A stretch of 64,000 bases of DNA from Sparassis latifolia (taxonomy: Eukaryota > Basidiomycota > Agaricomycetes > Polyporales > Sparassidaceae), in NCBI GenBank assembly GCA_018466975.1, contig CM031559.1:1240001-1304000 (forward strand), read 5' to 3'. The notes beneath the pieces were generated by a model. It had not been told where the DNA came from, made no database searches, and was given only the letters and a program-made list of their open reading frames with translations. Made by a program: the position numbers and the translations under genes. Positions within the stretch are counted from its first letter, which is position 1, and the number at the start of each line of letters is the position of its first letter. Of the stretch, positions 25,523 through 37,640 are shown one piece after another.

Positions 25523-26088
25523 ATGTCTCCTCCGGTGAGCACTCTCCTACGGGATGCCATTTGTGCCTCACCATTACGGGACAGATCCCACCAAAGCACT
25601 GCGTTCGTTGCCACATGATGTACACCACCAACGGGGAAGGGGGCTGCGTAATTCCGCACATCTTCGACTACCGTGATCAGCACGAATGGGAGATGGACGG
25701 GATCAAGGGCCGTGTATACGCATCCAAGTGTTGCGGCGACGAAGTCCGGGTGTTCGAGCGCGGAGCCGGGAGCGATTTCGTGCTGGAGGATGAGGGGCCA
25801 TGTTTTCGCGGGTGCCATACGACCTCGGCCATCGTGGTGGAGTACAATTTGGTCAACGTCTTTCCGTGCCAGTTGGATAGGGAAGAGGAGTGTTTGAAGG
25901 AAGTGCTGGATATGACCTACCCTCCTGAGTTTTGCGAGGATTCTGATTACGACTGGGTGCCTGACGGTGAGACCACTCGCTCCAACAATCTGACCGATTG
26001 GCGTCGCCTTCGGCGATGCTGGTCTCGGTTGGCGACCCTGATCAGGGCCTTTGTTCGTTGTCTATATCGCTCTTCCAGATTATTTTAA
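25523..26088 (+). CDS. small Cys/His-rich, probably zinc-binding protein, about 171 aa
   Basis: Exons 25523-25534 (MSPP) and 25585-26088; the 50-nt intron has a GTGAGC donor and a CAG acceptor. The fold signature is a set of likely metal ligands: C-x2-C (HCVRC, residues 10 and 13), C-x3-H (CVIPH), a CCG pair and C-x3-CH (CFRGCH). Similar small Cys/His modules occur in other fungal proteins, but I cannot name the family. The C-terminal third is acidic (EECLKEVLDM, CEDSDYDWVPD), then basic. A GTGAGA at 25965 could start a further intron ending near 26080, which would give a shorter C-terminus. The upstream in-frame extension to 25360 is rejected because it runs through the intron. Role unknown. 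Confidence 0.7.
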
Positions 26089-26602
26089 TTCAGCGTGTAT
26101 CCGGTTTTGATGATGAGAGCTGTAGGTTCGGTTTGCTCCTCGGTGCCACCCTTCTGGTCGGGAGCCCAGAATGGAAGGCGCGCGGAAAAGCGTCGTATTT
26201 TCTAAGCGCTCTGTTCTGTTCTTTCATCTTTCGACTCTGAGGCTCCCTGTGCTCAAGGCAGCCCACCGTCATCCCCGATTTTGAACGATATCGAGACTGT
26301 ATTTTTTGAGTTCTTGCAGACTCGGCGACTAACAAGACTTGCCCTATGCACGAGAAAATTTTCAAGAAGGCTTCTTCGTATTTTGTCTGTCAGAGACGGT
26401 CTAAACACGCTATGGCGCTGGCTGCAAGGAGGTAAACGCTATATGAAGTCCCGTCGGTCCATTGGGCTCTAATTACCCAAGTTTCTAGGTATGCATCGGT
26501 AGGTGTAACTTTGTATTCCAAGCCCTGTCGCGACATGTGCCTTTATAGAGAGGAACGACTCTTTTTTCCTATCTACTAGAGGCTGGTTCACGAGCATAAT
26601 AT

Positions 26603-27256
26603 GTGCCCACTAACCGATTCTCCTTTAGCCGGCTGGACACCGGCCGACTTATCAACATACAACATCGGATTCTCGGACGAACACCATATGGCGTTCTCCG
26701 GTATACCTATTGTACCCGTGCGGAGAGCAGATCCTGCTATTCTCGAGAATACCGACCTGTCAGGCGTCGACTAAGATGCATTTCGTGCACTCCCAGCCTA
26801 AACGCAAGACCTTTTACGGGAAGTGAATTCCCTCGGTGCCCTCACAGATTTGCGTATACCTTGACGCAGCTGCTCACAAGATGGCGGCCTCCGTACTATC
26901 AGGCGAAGACGTGTGATGAGCAGATGTTCTTCGCGCGTGGAAAATCTGTCGGTACTATGACGAAGCGATCCATGGCGGATAAGTCTCGTTACGTCCAATT
27001 TTCGGGCCAAACTACAGTGCGTATACTCTCCCCCCCTTCGTCAAGTCTGGTTACCCCTCATGTCAAGCTTTCGGCATCCGATGAGAATCCGGAAACCAAA
27101 CTGGATGCACTTGCAGCATACGGGCAAAACAAGCCGAGACGGGAGAAAGTCAAGCTACCCTCCGTCTTGTCGGAAGAGTTCGCAGGCGTACCCTTCCGTG
27201 GATTTGCACCAACATTTCACAGCCTCCCCATGACCTTTCGCGCGCTGCCGCCGTAG
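26603..27256 (+). CDS. possible protein with a C-terminal EEFAGV motif
   Basis: An open frame of 217 codons. The first two thirds look random, so the true start may be an internal Met (for example at the MADKSRYVQF segment). The last third contains the motif SEEFAGVPFRGFAPTFH, which recurs on the minus strand near 53.1 kb with mostly third-position and conservative changes. That pattern suggests a real protein segment, intact or decayed. No function is recognised and introns are unresolved. Confidence 0.3.
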   Translation: MPTNRFSFSRLDTGRLINIQHRILGRTPYGVLRYTYCTRAESRSCYSREYRPVRRRLRCISCTPSLNARPFTGSEFPRCPHRFAYTLTQLLTRWRPPYYQAKTCDEQMFFARGKSVGTMTKRSMADKSRYVQFSGQTTVRILSPPSSSLVTPHVKLSASDENPETKLDALAAYGQNKPRREKVKLPSVLSEEFAGVPFRGFAPTFHSLPMTFRALPP

Positions 27257-30039
27257 GGGACGGGACTGTAGTCCGTGCTCCAAGGGAAACAGGTGTGTGT
27301 GGATGTGTTCCACCTGTGCTAGATTTGCACCAGTATCGGGCGAAAGGCGTACAAACTTTGGATAACCGTCGTGTACTCTAGAGCTTCAATGTGTTCGTCG
27401 ATTACCTCTATGTGAGTGATGGGTAAGACCACTGAGATCATTTTCCTCTGCACCTCGCATGACCCTTTTCTACGTGTTCAGATACTGTTTTAAATATCTT
27501 GACATGATATTGGTGTGAACTTATCCGGATTTGACCCTCGATGGTCGTTCCTTTTGCCAAGATTACTTCAGTCTCGGGGCCGGCAAGGTAGATGGTAGTA
27601 TGACGTCGACTATACATACGGCCATGGCTTTTGCTCATTTGGAAAGGAGTCTCAACGGCGGAGGACAAGGAACAGCAGTTAAATATAAAATATATTCCTC
27701 CTCGTACCGGCGGGCGAGGGCATTGATCGATCTGGAAGTGTCCGCATCTTGTCTATCATCTGAGATCGCGAATCTCCTGTACTTCTTCAGCTGCGACGAC
27801 AACAGTTGAAATTTTCATCCCTTGCTCACGTTGTAAGGACAAAGCATGAGGTTACAGATACCTCCCGACTCTGCACCGTAGCCATCAATCACAGCTCTGG
27901 GGCCGAGATGCACCTCATGCAGCTTCTCGAATGAGATCAAAAAAAAGGGGCCGATATACATATATAGCTCTTTTCTCCAAGCGAGAGGAAAAAAATTCAT
28001 GATCTCAATTACGGGGATCTTGAAAAAGTCCAGACCGCACTGTACCTCAGTAGCGGGAATCATCATCTATCTTACCAATTGGAGAAGGTGTGTTTCCATA
28101 TTGGGAACTATGGGAATTTTGCGATCCACGAGCGAGTCACACTGACCTTATGTGGTAATAAGGCCATCACGTTGTCATGTCCACTCTCAGCGAGCCTGAA
28201 TGCTGCGGCCGCTCTCCGGTTGAAATCGCACTTGTACGTGTGCACGGTTACGATTTTTGTTCGCCTGGCGACTTGGACCCCGTTTTTCAAGAGATGTTGA
28301 TCATCGTACTTCGTATTCTCTATCTTCAGGGCACATATCACTGTGAGTAGAAGGAAATTGGAAATTTTCAGGACATTGAAGGCTATACAAGACGATGACG
28401 ACGGCTTTTCGCATCACCATGGCACTACACGCCCATTCATTCCACTGGTGCGTAATCGACGACATACTACTTTGCCGCACACGCCACGTACAGTAGTTTA
28501 TTCTGTCCTGGCGCTAAGTTGCATTGTCTCCGAGGCAAGTTCCGATGAAGGGTGCGTTATGAAATGCGCGGATCTTTGTGTCGGCGCCGGAGACAAATTT
28601 GCCTTCGCTTCGTGTTTCGCCTGTCGCGGCGCTGCAGGAAGACTGCGGGGAATCAGTGCTAACCCAATGGAGACATGATCTTAGGCTTTGCTGGTCGGTG
28701 ACCTTACGGCATTGCTGATCAATGCATGTCCGAACATCCTCCTCTCCTTGACTTTTTTTGGGGATGGTGAGCGCGGCAATGCACGCGGCACAGTTTTTTC
28801 TATGCGTCTTTATATTCGTTCCTGCTGGCATCTGCGATTTCCTGGCCGACCTGACCGTCGTCCCCCAACCCCTCGCTCCTTACAACTCAGCACACGATCA
28901 TCGTTATATTCTTGTTCACGCAAGCTATGCCTCGACTGCCTTCATATCGTCTCAGCCACGGTGTGCGTTATCATCCTTTCTCTAGATGCAACCGCCCTAA
29001 GGACTCCAAGATGGTGTGTGGACTGAGTCTCTTGTTAGCGTTATCTTGTAAATGTCCTGATCCTTTTCTCTTGGTTCGTGATGCTGGCGTCCTTCTGGAT
29101 CCCGTGTGCACTTAGAAGAGACACATGGACACGCGCGTCCTCGAGGATAGTTTTGACTTCAACTCGTTGCCCCGGGTATTTCTGGTACGTGTATCTGTCG
29201 GCCTTGTCGTCACTGTTTTCCCACTCACCGATGGGCATTTATAGCGTCCTGCACGTTACGGTGAAGATTCTGACAGCGACGTCTCGGTGATGCATCTCGA
29301 CATCTGTACCACAAGTCAAGCGGATGAGAGAATTACGAATGAGATAAACAGGCGACCCGGCACAGCGCTGGCAATGGTCAAGTCAATACTTTTGTTGATT
29401 TTGCACCCACCAATCGTTTTGTCCCAAGGCCCCTTCTCAGAGGACATCGTCCCAAGGCCCCTTCTCAGAGGACATCGTAAGGCTCGCCCTTGTTAGGTGC
29501 GTTTGTCGTATGACTATGCCCATAGCTCCCAGCCTTGTCTTGAAATCCGCTCACCTTCATTAATGACAGTTGCTTTCGGTCTGTTTTTGCCCTTGCATTT
29601 GTTTTGTTTCGTCAGATGCCTTCTTTTTGTGCGTACTACACTTTTCTCATAATAGCGAATCATATTTCAGATTTATATGTCTAGCGTAGAGCCTGTCTTC
29701 TTACGAGTGTTATATTGTAAATACTTCTGTGATGCTTTCTCAGAATTTATCGGTCGAATGATCGCGTTTTGAGGGCAGTGCGATCGAAGATGTTGAAGAT
29801 CTAGATCTGACTGAACCACGTAGCCACTTGCATTTTCCCAGGCCTTCACTCTGCATAACAAACGACTGTATCTTGTCTTCACCGCTCACCCATCGCGCCA
29901 GAAATTCCGCGTAACATTCCTTGCTTTTCTTTTGCAACAGCTTGAACCTTGCCTGGACCCAAAGAGTCCCAAACTTTCCACGAGCTTCAAATCAAGACCA
30001 ACACCCGCGCACACGCCGTCACCGACATCAGCATTCGCC
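27257..30039. other. intergenic with short hydrophobic frames
   Basis: No supported gene. Frames near 28.5-29.3 kb (plus) include short hydrophobic stretches (for example AQFFLCVFIFVPAGI) that could be relics of a membrane protein. A 28-bp perfect tandem duplication lies at 29421-29476. The end of the stretch holds the Dpm1 promoter. Confidence 0.35.
29421..29476. repeat. perfect 28-bp tandem duplication
   Basis: The unit starting GTCCCAAGGCCCC and ending GAGGACATC occurs twice with no gap (29421-29448 and 29449-29476). Confidence 0.95.
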
Positions 30040-31037
30040 ATGTCGAACAGCGTACAATACTCAGTAATCGTGCCCGCTTACAAGGAAGCAAGTAACCTGC
30101 GCCCGCTTGTGACTCGCGTCTTCGCCGCGCTGCAGCGCGACAGCTCGTCCGTGCCCACTGAGCTCACCGAGATCATCATCGTCGACGACAACTCGCGCGA
30201 CGGTTCCGTCGAGGAGGTGTTCGCGCTCCAGCGAGAGGGCTACAACGTACGCATCATCGTGCGCACCACCGAGCGCGGTCTCAGCAGCGCGGTCGTGCGC
30301 GGATTCCAGGAAGCGGCGGGGGACAACTTGCTGTGCATGGATGCGGACTTGCAGGTGCGTGGTCGTACTATGGGCGTCGTTGTGCTAGACTTGACTGATG
30401 TAAGGGATACGCAGCATCCGCCAGAATATGTCCCACAGATGCTCGCAGCACTCTCGCCTTCCAAACAGTTCGTGCTGGGCACGCGGTATGGCGGCGGCGT
30501 GGGCGCGGTCGACGACGGCTGGCCGCTCTACCGGCGCGTCATCTCTGGCGGTGCGCGTCTGCTAGCACTCCCGCTCACCTCCGCTAGCGACCCTATGTCT
30601 GGGTTCTTCGGGATCCGCAAGGAAGCAGTACGTCTCGCGTTCCTCCGCCCGTCTCCATTCTGACTGTAACGCATGCACGGCCGCAGTTCCTGAAGGCGCG
30701 CAACCTGGACGCGGGCGGCTTCAAGATCGCGCTTGACCTGCTCGTGAAGGCGCCGCTCCCGGCGACGAGCATCGCGGAAGTGCCGTTCGCGTTCGGCCTA
30801 CGCTCCGCGGGGGAGTCCAAGCTCTCAGGCAAGGTCATGCTGCGCTACCTCCGGCAGCTCGCGGAGCTGTACTGGTTCAAGTACAGTGCGCTCGTCTTCC
30901 TGTTCTGCGTCTGCTTCCTCCTCATGCTTGTGCTACTTGCACGGTGGATCATACTCTGCGGCCCGTGGGTAGAGAGCGCGCCCGTCATGCCGGGGCATAT
31001 TGCGGGGAGTAGGGGCAAAGCGCGTGGGCGGTGGTAG
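30040..31037 (+). CDS. DPM1: dolichol-phosphate mannosyltransferase (Dpm1), 292 aa
   Basis: Transfers mannose from GDP-mannose to dolichol phosphate at the ER, feeding N-glycans, O-mannosylation and GPI anchors. Exons: 30040-30354, 30415-30627, 30687-31037; 292 aa. It is a GT2-family enzyme: SVIVPAYKEASNLRPL at the start, IIVDDNSRDGS, then the nucleotide-sugar motif MDADLQHPPE created exactly by splicing intron 1, and the acceptor-side block LGTRYGGG ... DPMSGFFGIRKE ... GGFKIALDLL. A hydrophobic C-terminal anchor (YSALVFLFCVCFLLMLVLL) puts it with the single-subunit, yeast-type enzymes rather than those needing Dpm2/Dpm3. Intron 1 (60 nt) is in frame, so unspliced RNA would insert 20 residues inside the active-site motif. 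The start at 30040 is preferred over 29932 because the family N-terminus begins just after it. Confidence 0.94.
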
Positions 31038-32173
31038 GCACAAGTGGGCGCAAATCGGGTGACGTTTACGCATGGTGTACTCGGGCTTGCGAGTTGAATG
31101 CAGCTCGGTGAGCTCGGAGTGGATTCCCGTTCTACTTATATTGTACAACATACAGATCCGGAACATTATATACATAATGAAAGCAGGCAATTCATTGGTG
31201 CGCCTGTTGCGGAAGGAGGCGTCCGTGTACGAGAGCATGAAGAAGGGTGCCATATCAAAAGAGAGGAGATCAAGAGGAAGATGGGTCATCGGGGTGACAA
31301 ACCAGAACATGACAAGCGGTAAGTAGTTCGAGAGAGCGACGGAACGAAGCAAGCGGCAGTAACCGGGGAGAGCAGATCGAGTCCTGGAACTGTAGGTAGT
31401 GCAAGGTGGACTGGAAGTATACGTATCTTAACGATGAGGAAGCGGAGGATGCGACGGACTAGATGGACGATGGCTACGTCCTACCGGGGTCGTGCGCAAC
31501 ATTCCTCAGCTGCAAATCGCATCTGAACCGCGAAACTTCAGAGATCGGAGATAAAGGACAGGTACAATCCGACCCTGCTGAACTCCTGCATCCCCTCGAA
31601 ACGAAGAGCCACACGGTCGGCCGTTCATGCTGCCCGGGAACTACTGCAGACACTCCGGCGACGATGAGACGATCGCAAACCCGAGCGAACCTCCGCGAAG
31701 AGGGGCCTGCGAGCACGAAACGTGCTCGTCATGCGCCGATCAGGGGAAGTCCTCCATTCCCGTCCACGGGACCCACCCTCCACACTTGGAAATCGGATCT
31801 GCAAAAGCACCACCGCGCGAGACTCGGGACTCGAGACCAGGAATGAGACGAAATATCATACATGTAGCGAGTCCAACAGTAGAGGTAGATGACAGAACCG
31901 ATGCAGCAGAGATGGGGCGGATACGAGGATATGACAAGAGACACGACATACGACACGACGACACGGAATACAAGAATAGACGTGAGACTTCTGGACGAAC
32001 GAGAGGAGACTGTGGGATGGGGCGAGGTGGGTAGGATGCTGGTGATACAAGTGGGAGGAAGGTCAGAGAGCGAAGTGGAGGGACCTGACGAAGGTCGTGG
32101 CCCTGCGGGGTAGTAAAGCGTGGCGAGAGTTGGCGTTAAGAGAGGGATAATCGAGGGAGGGGGTTACGTCGAA
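31038..32173. other. convergent intergenic region
   Basis: Lies between the 3' ends of DPM1 (plus) and the MO25 gene (minus). Purine-rich on the plus strand, with several overlapping frames of no family character. No gene called. Confidence 0.45.
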
Positions 32174-33611
32174 CTATAAGTTCTGTATCTGAACAATCAG
32201 GAATTGCTTCTCGTCCTACGAAAGGGAAATTAGCAACGAAGGGGTGAACAGTGAACACATATAGGCGTACCGTGAATTGTTCATCTGTGAAGTGAAGGAA
32301 GGTTGTTGAGTGTACGAAGGAGGATGATATGACGGCAGAGTAAGAGGGAAAGACACGCACCCTCCTTATCGTTATGAAAGCCCTTGAGGAATTGTAGGAG
32401 TTTCTCCTTGTTCCGTCGCAGAATACTTTCAATCTGTGGTGGTTTCTTCGGGTTCGCGACAAATACCTACATTGCACCAAATACATCAGCAAGCAATTTG
32501 AGTAGAATAAAGGATAAAGCGAACGGCACCTTGAAGACGTGGAACGCCTCAAATTGGATGTTCCGGCTCTTGTTCCGCAAGAGGTTCATCATGAGCTTGA
32601 GATTCGTCTCGCTTGCGATGTAGCGCGTCATGACGCTGAAGTTCGCACGATCGAGCAGGATCTCGCCAAGGAGCTTCAATGATTGTCGTTTAGTCACATA
32701 GTTCTCCGAGTCGATCAGCGTGGTGAAGGAGGCGAAAAACTGCTCAACCAAATATCAGCAACAGATGCTCACTGCCTAAGATCTCGCGGGCTAGAAGGGG
32801 ACGAATAGATGACCCACTCTATCGTAATTCTTGTCGAGATACTCAGCCACCATGGTCTTGTGCCGCGTGAGCGTCTCTTTGAGGTTTGTATACGCATCAC
32901 ACGAAACCCCGAACGTCGTTGTCTCAATGTAATGTGGGAATGTGTAGAATCTACGGCAGAACACCGTGTCAATCATCTAACCTTTACGCCGCGACATGGA
33001 AGACGCACTGATCCGAATAGAGTAGGATCTTCGCCAGTGACTCGTGGCGAAGCATCTCGCGGAGAATCATGCCCGTATTAAGCGCAACTTCTTCTTTGCT
33101 ATACCCGTTGAACGCAGCGAAAAGCACCTCCGGGCGCCCACAGAGGTATTCGACCGTCGGGAAGCGCGCACCGATCTGGCGCCGAAGGAGGTTGTTGAAG
33201 ATCTGCACGACGTCCTTGCGCATCTCGAACTCGAGCTTGTCGATGTTCAGCAGGAGGCTGTGCAGCAGATCCGTCGAGTACGTCTCCTGTGCGAGCTGGG
33301 CGACGAGCTCCGGGAGTGGGTCTGAGGGAGTATACTGAGTGGGCGCAGCGGTGCAAAGTGAAGATAAGGGTGCGCGTACCACCATCTCCGTACAAGATCG
33401 CTTTGATCTGCTGCAGATTCTTGACCACGTCCTCGTTCGCCTGTGCCCCGCCGCCGCTCTCGTCAGTTACAAGCCCTCCCTTGCGCACTGCGCCACACAC
33501 CTTTCGCCTTGTCTCCGTGCTGGGAGGGCCCGCCTCCAGCTTGGACAGAGAGTCACGCAGACCGCGGACGAGATCTGGGGGAGTGCGCTGCTTAGTCTTG
33601 AAGAAATTCAT
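32174..33611 (-). CDS. HYM1: MO25 / Hym1 (CAB39-type scaffold), 329 aa, 8 exons
   Basis: Armadillo-like scaffold that binds and activates STE20/GCK-type kinases; in fungi it acts in the RAM/MOR network for polarity and septation. Exons in order of translation: 33501-33611, 33380-33440, 33009-33321, 32818-32950, 32530-32739, 32361-32466, 32271-32284, 32174-32215; phases agree, 329 aa against about 340 in animals. Family landmarks follow in order: [93 protein letters not shown] and [12 protein letters not shown]. Exon 7 is 14 nt and supplies the DEQFT of the conserved C-terminal DEQFTDEK. Intron 1 (60 nt) stays open in frame. It is convergent with DPM1. Confidence 0.95.
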
Positions 33612-36600
33612 TGTGAGCGCGATATGGGGAGTGCCAAGTGAGGAGGAATGAAGGCGTTGGACCTCAGACCAAGTGTCTGTGGTGTTGGTATGTCACGAAA
33701 GGCGTATTACGAGTTCAGGCCGGGAACTTTGTCAGCAAGCAAGAGGAGAACAGATGGGGCATGCGACGACGATATGCCGCCGGGAGAACACCAGAGCAGA
33801 CGATAGCTGGAAATGAACGATCCAGTGGCAGAGGCTCTCCGAACCTCGACCGATTCAACCTGCCACGTGATCCGGTGTATGTCCATATGCAGTAACTTGG
33901 AACACCAGGAAAGAAACCTACGTAGAGAACTTAATATTTCATCCCGGACGACACCAGGTTCACACCCGATAATCCCTTGGTCTTACTGTCGAGTCCGGAA
34001 CAAAATTTTCTATAAGTTGCAGGAGCTGTGAGTTCGTCCGGTCAAAGAATGAAGGATCTGAAGCCAGGCTTGGTGAAAAACTTATGGAGTCGGACGGCTG
34101 AGGCGATCACGGCCTGATACCATCCGGACCACTGGTCGGGAGAATGACTACAAAGAAGATATGCTTCAAAACCGCGCTGCACTACTGGTTCCAAAATGGG
34201 TCGGGGGACTGAATACAAGACCCGGGACGAGTCGCTCGATGCCGACATTCAATTCAGGGACTGTAGGTCTGATTTCATCCGGATATTTGACGGCCGTACT
34301 AGGGGGCTCCGGAGTTGATATTCTGTCCGCCAGACACCCTTTCTCCCGCCGCTTTGGAAGTGCTACCTCATCCGACCGAACGGGCAATATTCTGCCTCAG
34401 CCATTCGGAAGGGGAGTATTCTACCCAGGTACTCGGACGGACAGTGGGGCAGAAATTTGGCAGACGGGTTCACCTCATTAATTCCGATGTTCGAGGGTCA
34501 GAATGCCCAAATTTTACCCGAATGTCTAGGCCCGAGTCCGAAGAATCGGATCGGCTGCTTGCATCTCTTGTCGCGGGTTCTTTGAAGAAGAGTCCAAGTG
34601 CCCGAGAAACACACCAAGATTAGAAGACACCGCTGGCTGGTACAATATCTGGAACTCATTATTGCTGTCTTGTCTACATTGGTTAAGCCGTGTGCGAAAT
34701 AAAGTATCAAAGGCTGACACCTCCACTCGAATCTAGCCTTTGCAGGAACCTACAACAACGCTCGAAGGTCTCAGAAAAGGTACGCGCCGCACAGCTCTAT
34801 GTGACCAGCCAACATCGAGGCAATGTTCGGATCATCCACAAGCGAACAGACCAGTGTCACTGCATTACCGAGACTCTACAAAGAGGACGCGACGGACAAA
34901 AAGGCGTAAGTGCTAAGTTAATGCAATCCATGCCAAGGTAAAGGAGTTACCGTGGGGTATGGTAGGAGGCATAGTAACCCGTCATAAGTGGAGACCGTGA
35001 GCTCCGAAGTAAAACCAAAGCCTAGTATTGTAGCGAAAATCAAGATAACAATGGATGCAGCCATAGAGCTGTACACAAAACCATTGATCCAGTTTTGGCA
35101 CGGCTCAATTTTTGGCGAGATCTTGGTGCAGCGGGACGCGTCGACCGTTGCGGACCGCCGAGAGCACCCAAAATGCTCACTCAGTACGGCCCGCCGCCTC
35201 GCCGGAGACCGAGTCTGTCCAGTGCAAAGAGGAACGGTCAGTTGCGCCACATGGTCGCTATAATGTCCTATCAGAGACCCTATGAGCAAGTGGAGCGGTA
35301 CAAGTCGCACAGACGTACCAGGACCATGAACAATAACCTACGCCGGCGGTCTCTCAAATCATCTCCACGCCGCTCGTGTCTCGCAGCAGTAAGATCGAGC
35401 ATAGGAACATCGCCGTTGGGATCCTCACCACCGCCACTCACGGCACGCTGCAATCTCCATCGGTGAGCGTCAAGTATCCCGATATGGAGGAACGACGTAC
35501 CAGAAATACGGGAGGCGGAAGGTCCTCCCGTGTATCCTCTTCATCGTCGATATCCTTCTGGAATATCAATTCAACCACGGCGATGAGGACAACCCAGGCC
35601 GAAGGAACGTTTATAGGTTGTCGATTACTGACCATGTCTGAGTCGCGATACAGTCGGCGAAAATACGATGCATACGGATGGTACCGTATTTCGTGATTGC
35701 CGCGATAATTCGGCAATCGAGGCATTGTTGAGCGCGACGAGCGCGTGCCCGAAGAAGTGATGCAGCGAAACGACACCTACAGGACGCGTCAGAGCAAACA
35801 AAGAAAATGCTCAGCGAAAGGGAGACGTGTAGAAAACGAGGCGACGAGAGGACCAGCACGCGGTTCGCAGGGGCAAAGACGGTGCTGGTGGTCGTAGCTG
35901 GTCAAGGTGCAGACGAAGCAGAATCCCGTGTTCCACAAATTTATAGAATCACGGACGAATGTGGCAAAAAGTGGGTTTTAGCCCGGCCGCGCCCTTTTCA
36001 GGCTAGCGAGAGGATGCTCTCAGTCGACACGTTCCAACCCACATCGACCACAGAACGACCGCTGCAACGACGACGAAAGTCGCTTTCACACGGCTGGTGC
36101 ATTGTCTCCCTGTCGGTTCCGCTCTGGACCTGGCGCCTCACAGACGGGGAGGATCAGGTCGAGAGAGTTGATCGGCACCGGAGAGCATCAAAGAGGACCC
36201 AATTGCAGATAGGTAATCTGGCCAGGGCGGCCGTTCGAAGTGATACGGAGGTCTGTCAAACTCAGCCTATTAACAATTTCAGCCAAAACGGGCACCCTCC
36301 AAAAGCAGTGAGCCGTCGTCACGTCCAGAATTGTGAAAACGGATATGTTCCTGCGTTTCAGAAACAGCCATTGTCCGACTGCCCAGCGCTCCGAAAGTTC
36401 AGATTCCCACATCTCATGAGCCACGGCCACGGTTCTCTCTCTTCTGATTGGCTTCTGTCTCCCTGCTGCACGATTGCAACAGGGACAAGAAGCCAATCAC
36501 ATCGCCTTCAGTCGGAAAGCGGCAATTTCCGACGGAAACAATGGCTTTCTCAAGTGGATGCCTTTCCAACTGAGCACCCAACCAGCATCGGCGGTATTCC

Positions 36601-37640
36601 GCAGAGAAAAGATATCAACGAAAACTTTTGTTGATGTCCACAAAGACGACGGTACTCCGTGATGTCCCCTTGTATAAGCCTACAGGCGGCGGACTCGAAG
36701 GTCACAGAGTGTGTGACGTACGCGTCGGGGTGACGTCACGTTACGCAGCCCACCAGGCAAGTCGCATATTATCCTCTGCATGAGCTGACTGATTAGCGAC
36801 GAGCCCTTGCCTCCCAAGATCGGACAAAACAGAAATTCGTCGAAAAGACGATTGTCCTCCAGCGCATCCCATACATTTTGGAAAGCGCCCGCGATTTAAT
36901 CCACGTGACCACCGCGCTCACCGCTCGCCGAAAATATGTCGAATGCACCTAGCGAGGAAAAAGGTAGTATGAGAGTACTCACCTACCTCCCGTCTGAATG
37001 ACGGTTTGTGTGCCCGGCAAGGGTTGCTCATTGCAGCCTATGATGGATGTGCACGACGGGGTTCGTCGGGACCTGCTTTGTGACTGCACATTCCGGCCAA
37101 AAATCTGCGGACACACAATCTGCAGACACTGGAGACACAATCTGCGGACACAATCCACGGATACAGATACGGGTGGTGTCAACCGGGCTAAGGGGTAGCA
37201 CCAGAAACATCAAGTAGAGTCAAGAGATATCCTAGAAACAGCACCACAGAGGTAATTCTTGCAATCTTGTAGCATATAGCAGCCATGATAAACTGGAGCC
37301 CGGAGCAGTCCTATGTTCTTGCCGTGATAGCCAACCGGCGGATGGATGATCATCGGACAAGAGGACAAACAGGCCGCGATTGCGCGGCGGATTTCTGCTT
37401 GTAGCGTCGTGGTTGTGGTCGTCCGTCTGGCCCGTCACATCGATGAACATATATGGGATGGACGCGGCGCTGTCGATGTGTCTGCAACAATTCCCGCGCA
37501 CCATCCGAGTCTTGGGCAATCTCCCGAGCGGCTGAAAGCGGGTCGTTCAGGGATAATGCTCCTCGTGTACTTAGCGAGCTTGGGCACCAGTCCAATTCGG
37601 ACTGAGTCGCTCCTTCACCGTTGAGGTATCCGACACACAT
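33612..37640. other. gene desert with decayed frames
   Basis: No supported gene. The longest frame (35807-36634, plus, 275 codons) has no domain and is opposed by other frames. A minus-strand frame at 34918-35310 contains one convincing membrane-helix-like segment (SSMAASIVILIFATILGFGF), perhaps a relic of a multi-pass protein. Short imperfect repeats of the type ACAATCTGCGGACA occur near 37110-37160. Confidence 0.35.

Noticed and set aside
29932..30039. Upstream Met for DPM1
   Set aside because: The extra 36 residues are Pro/Ser/Lys-rich leader translation; the family N-terminus follows the Met at 30040.
34918..35310. Possible multi-pass membrane protein gene on the minus strand
   Set aside because: Only one convincing membrane helix is visible and no flanking exons join in frame.
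35807..36634. 275-codon frame on the plus strand
   Set aside because: No domain, odd composition, no splice-consistent neighbours, and overlapping frames on the other strand.
5191..36750. GACGTCACGTTACGC shared between about 5.2 kb and 36.7 kb
   Set aside because: A 15-mer shared once within 64 kb on either strand is expected by chance; flanks do not match.
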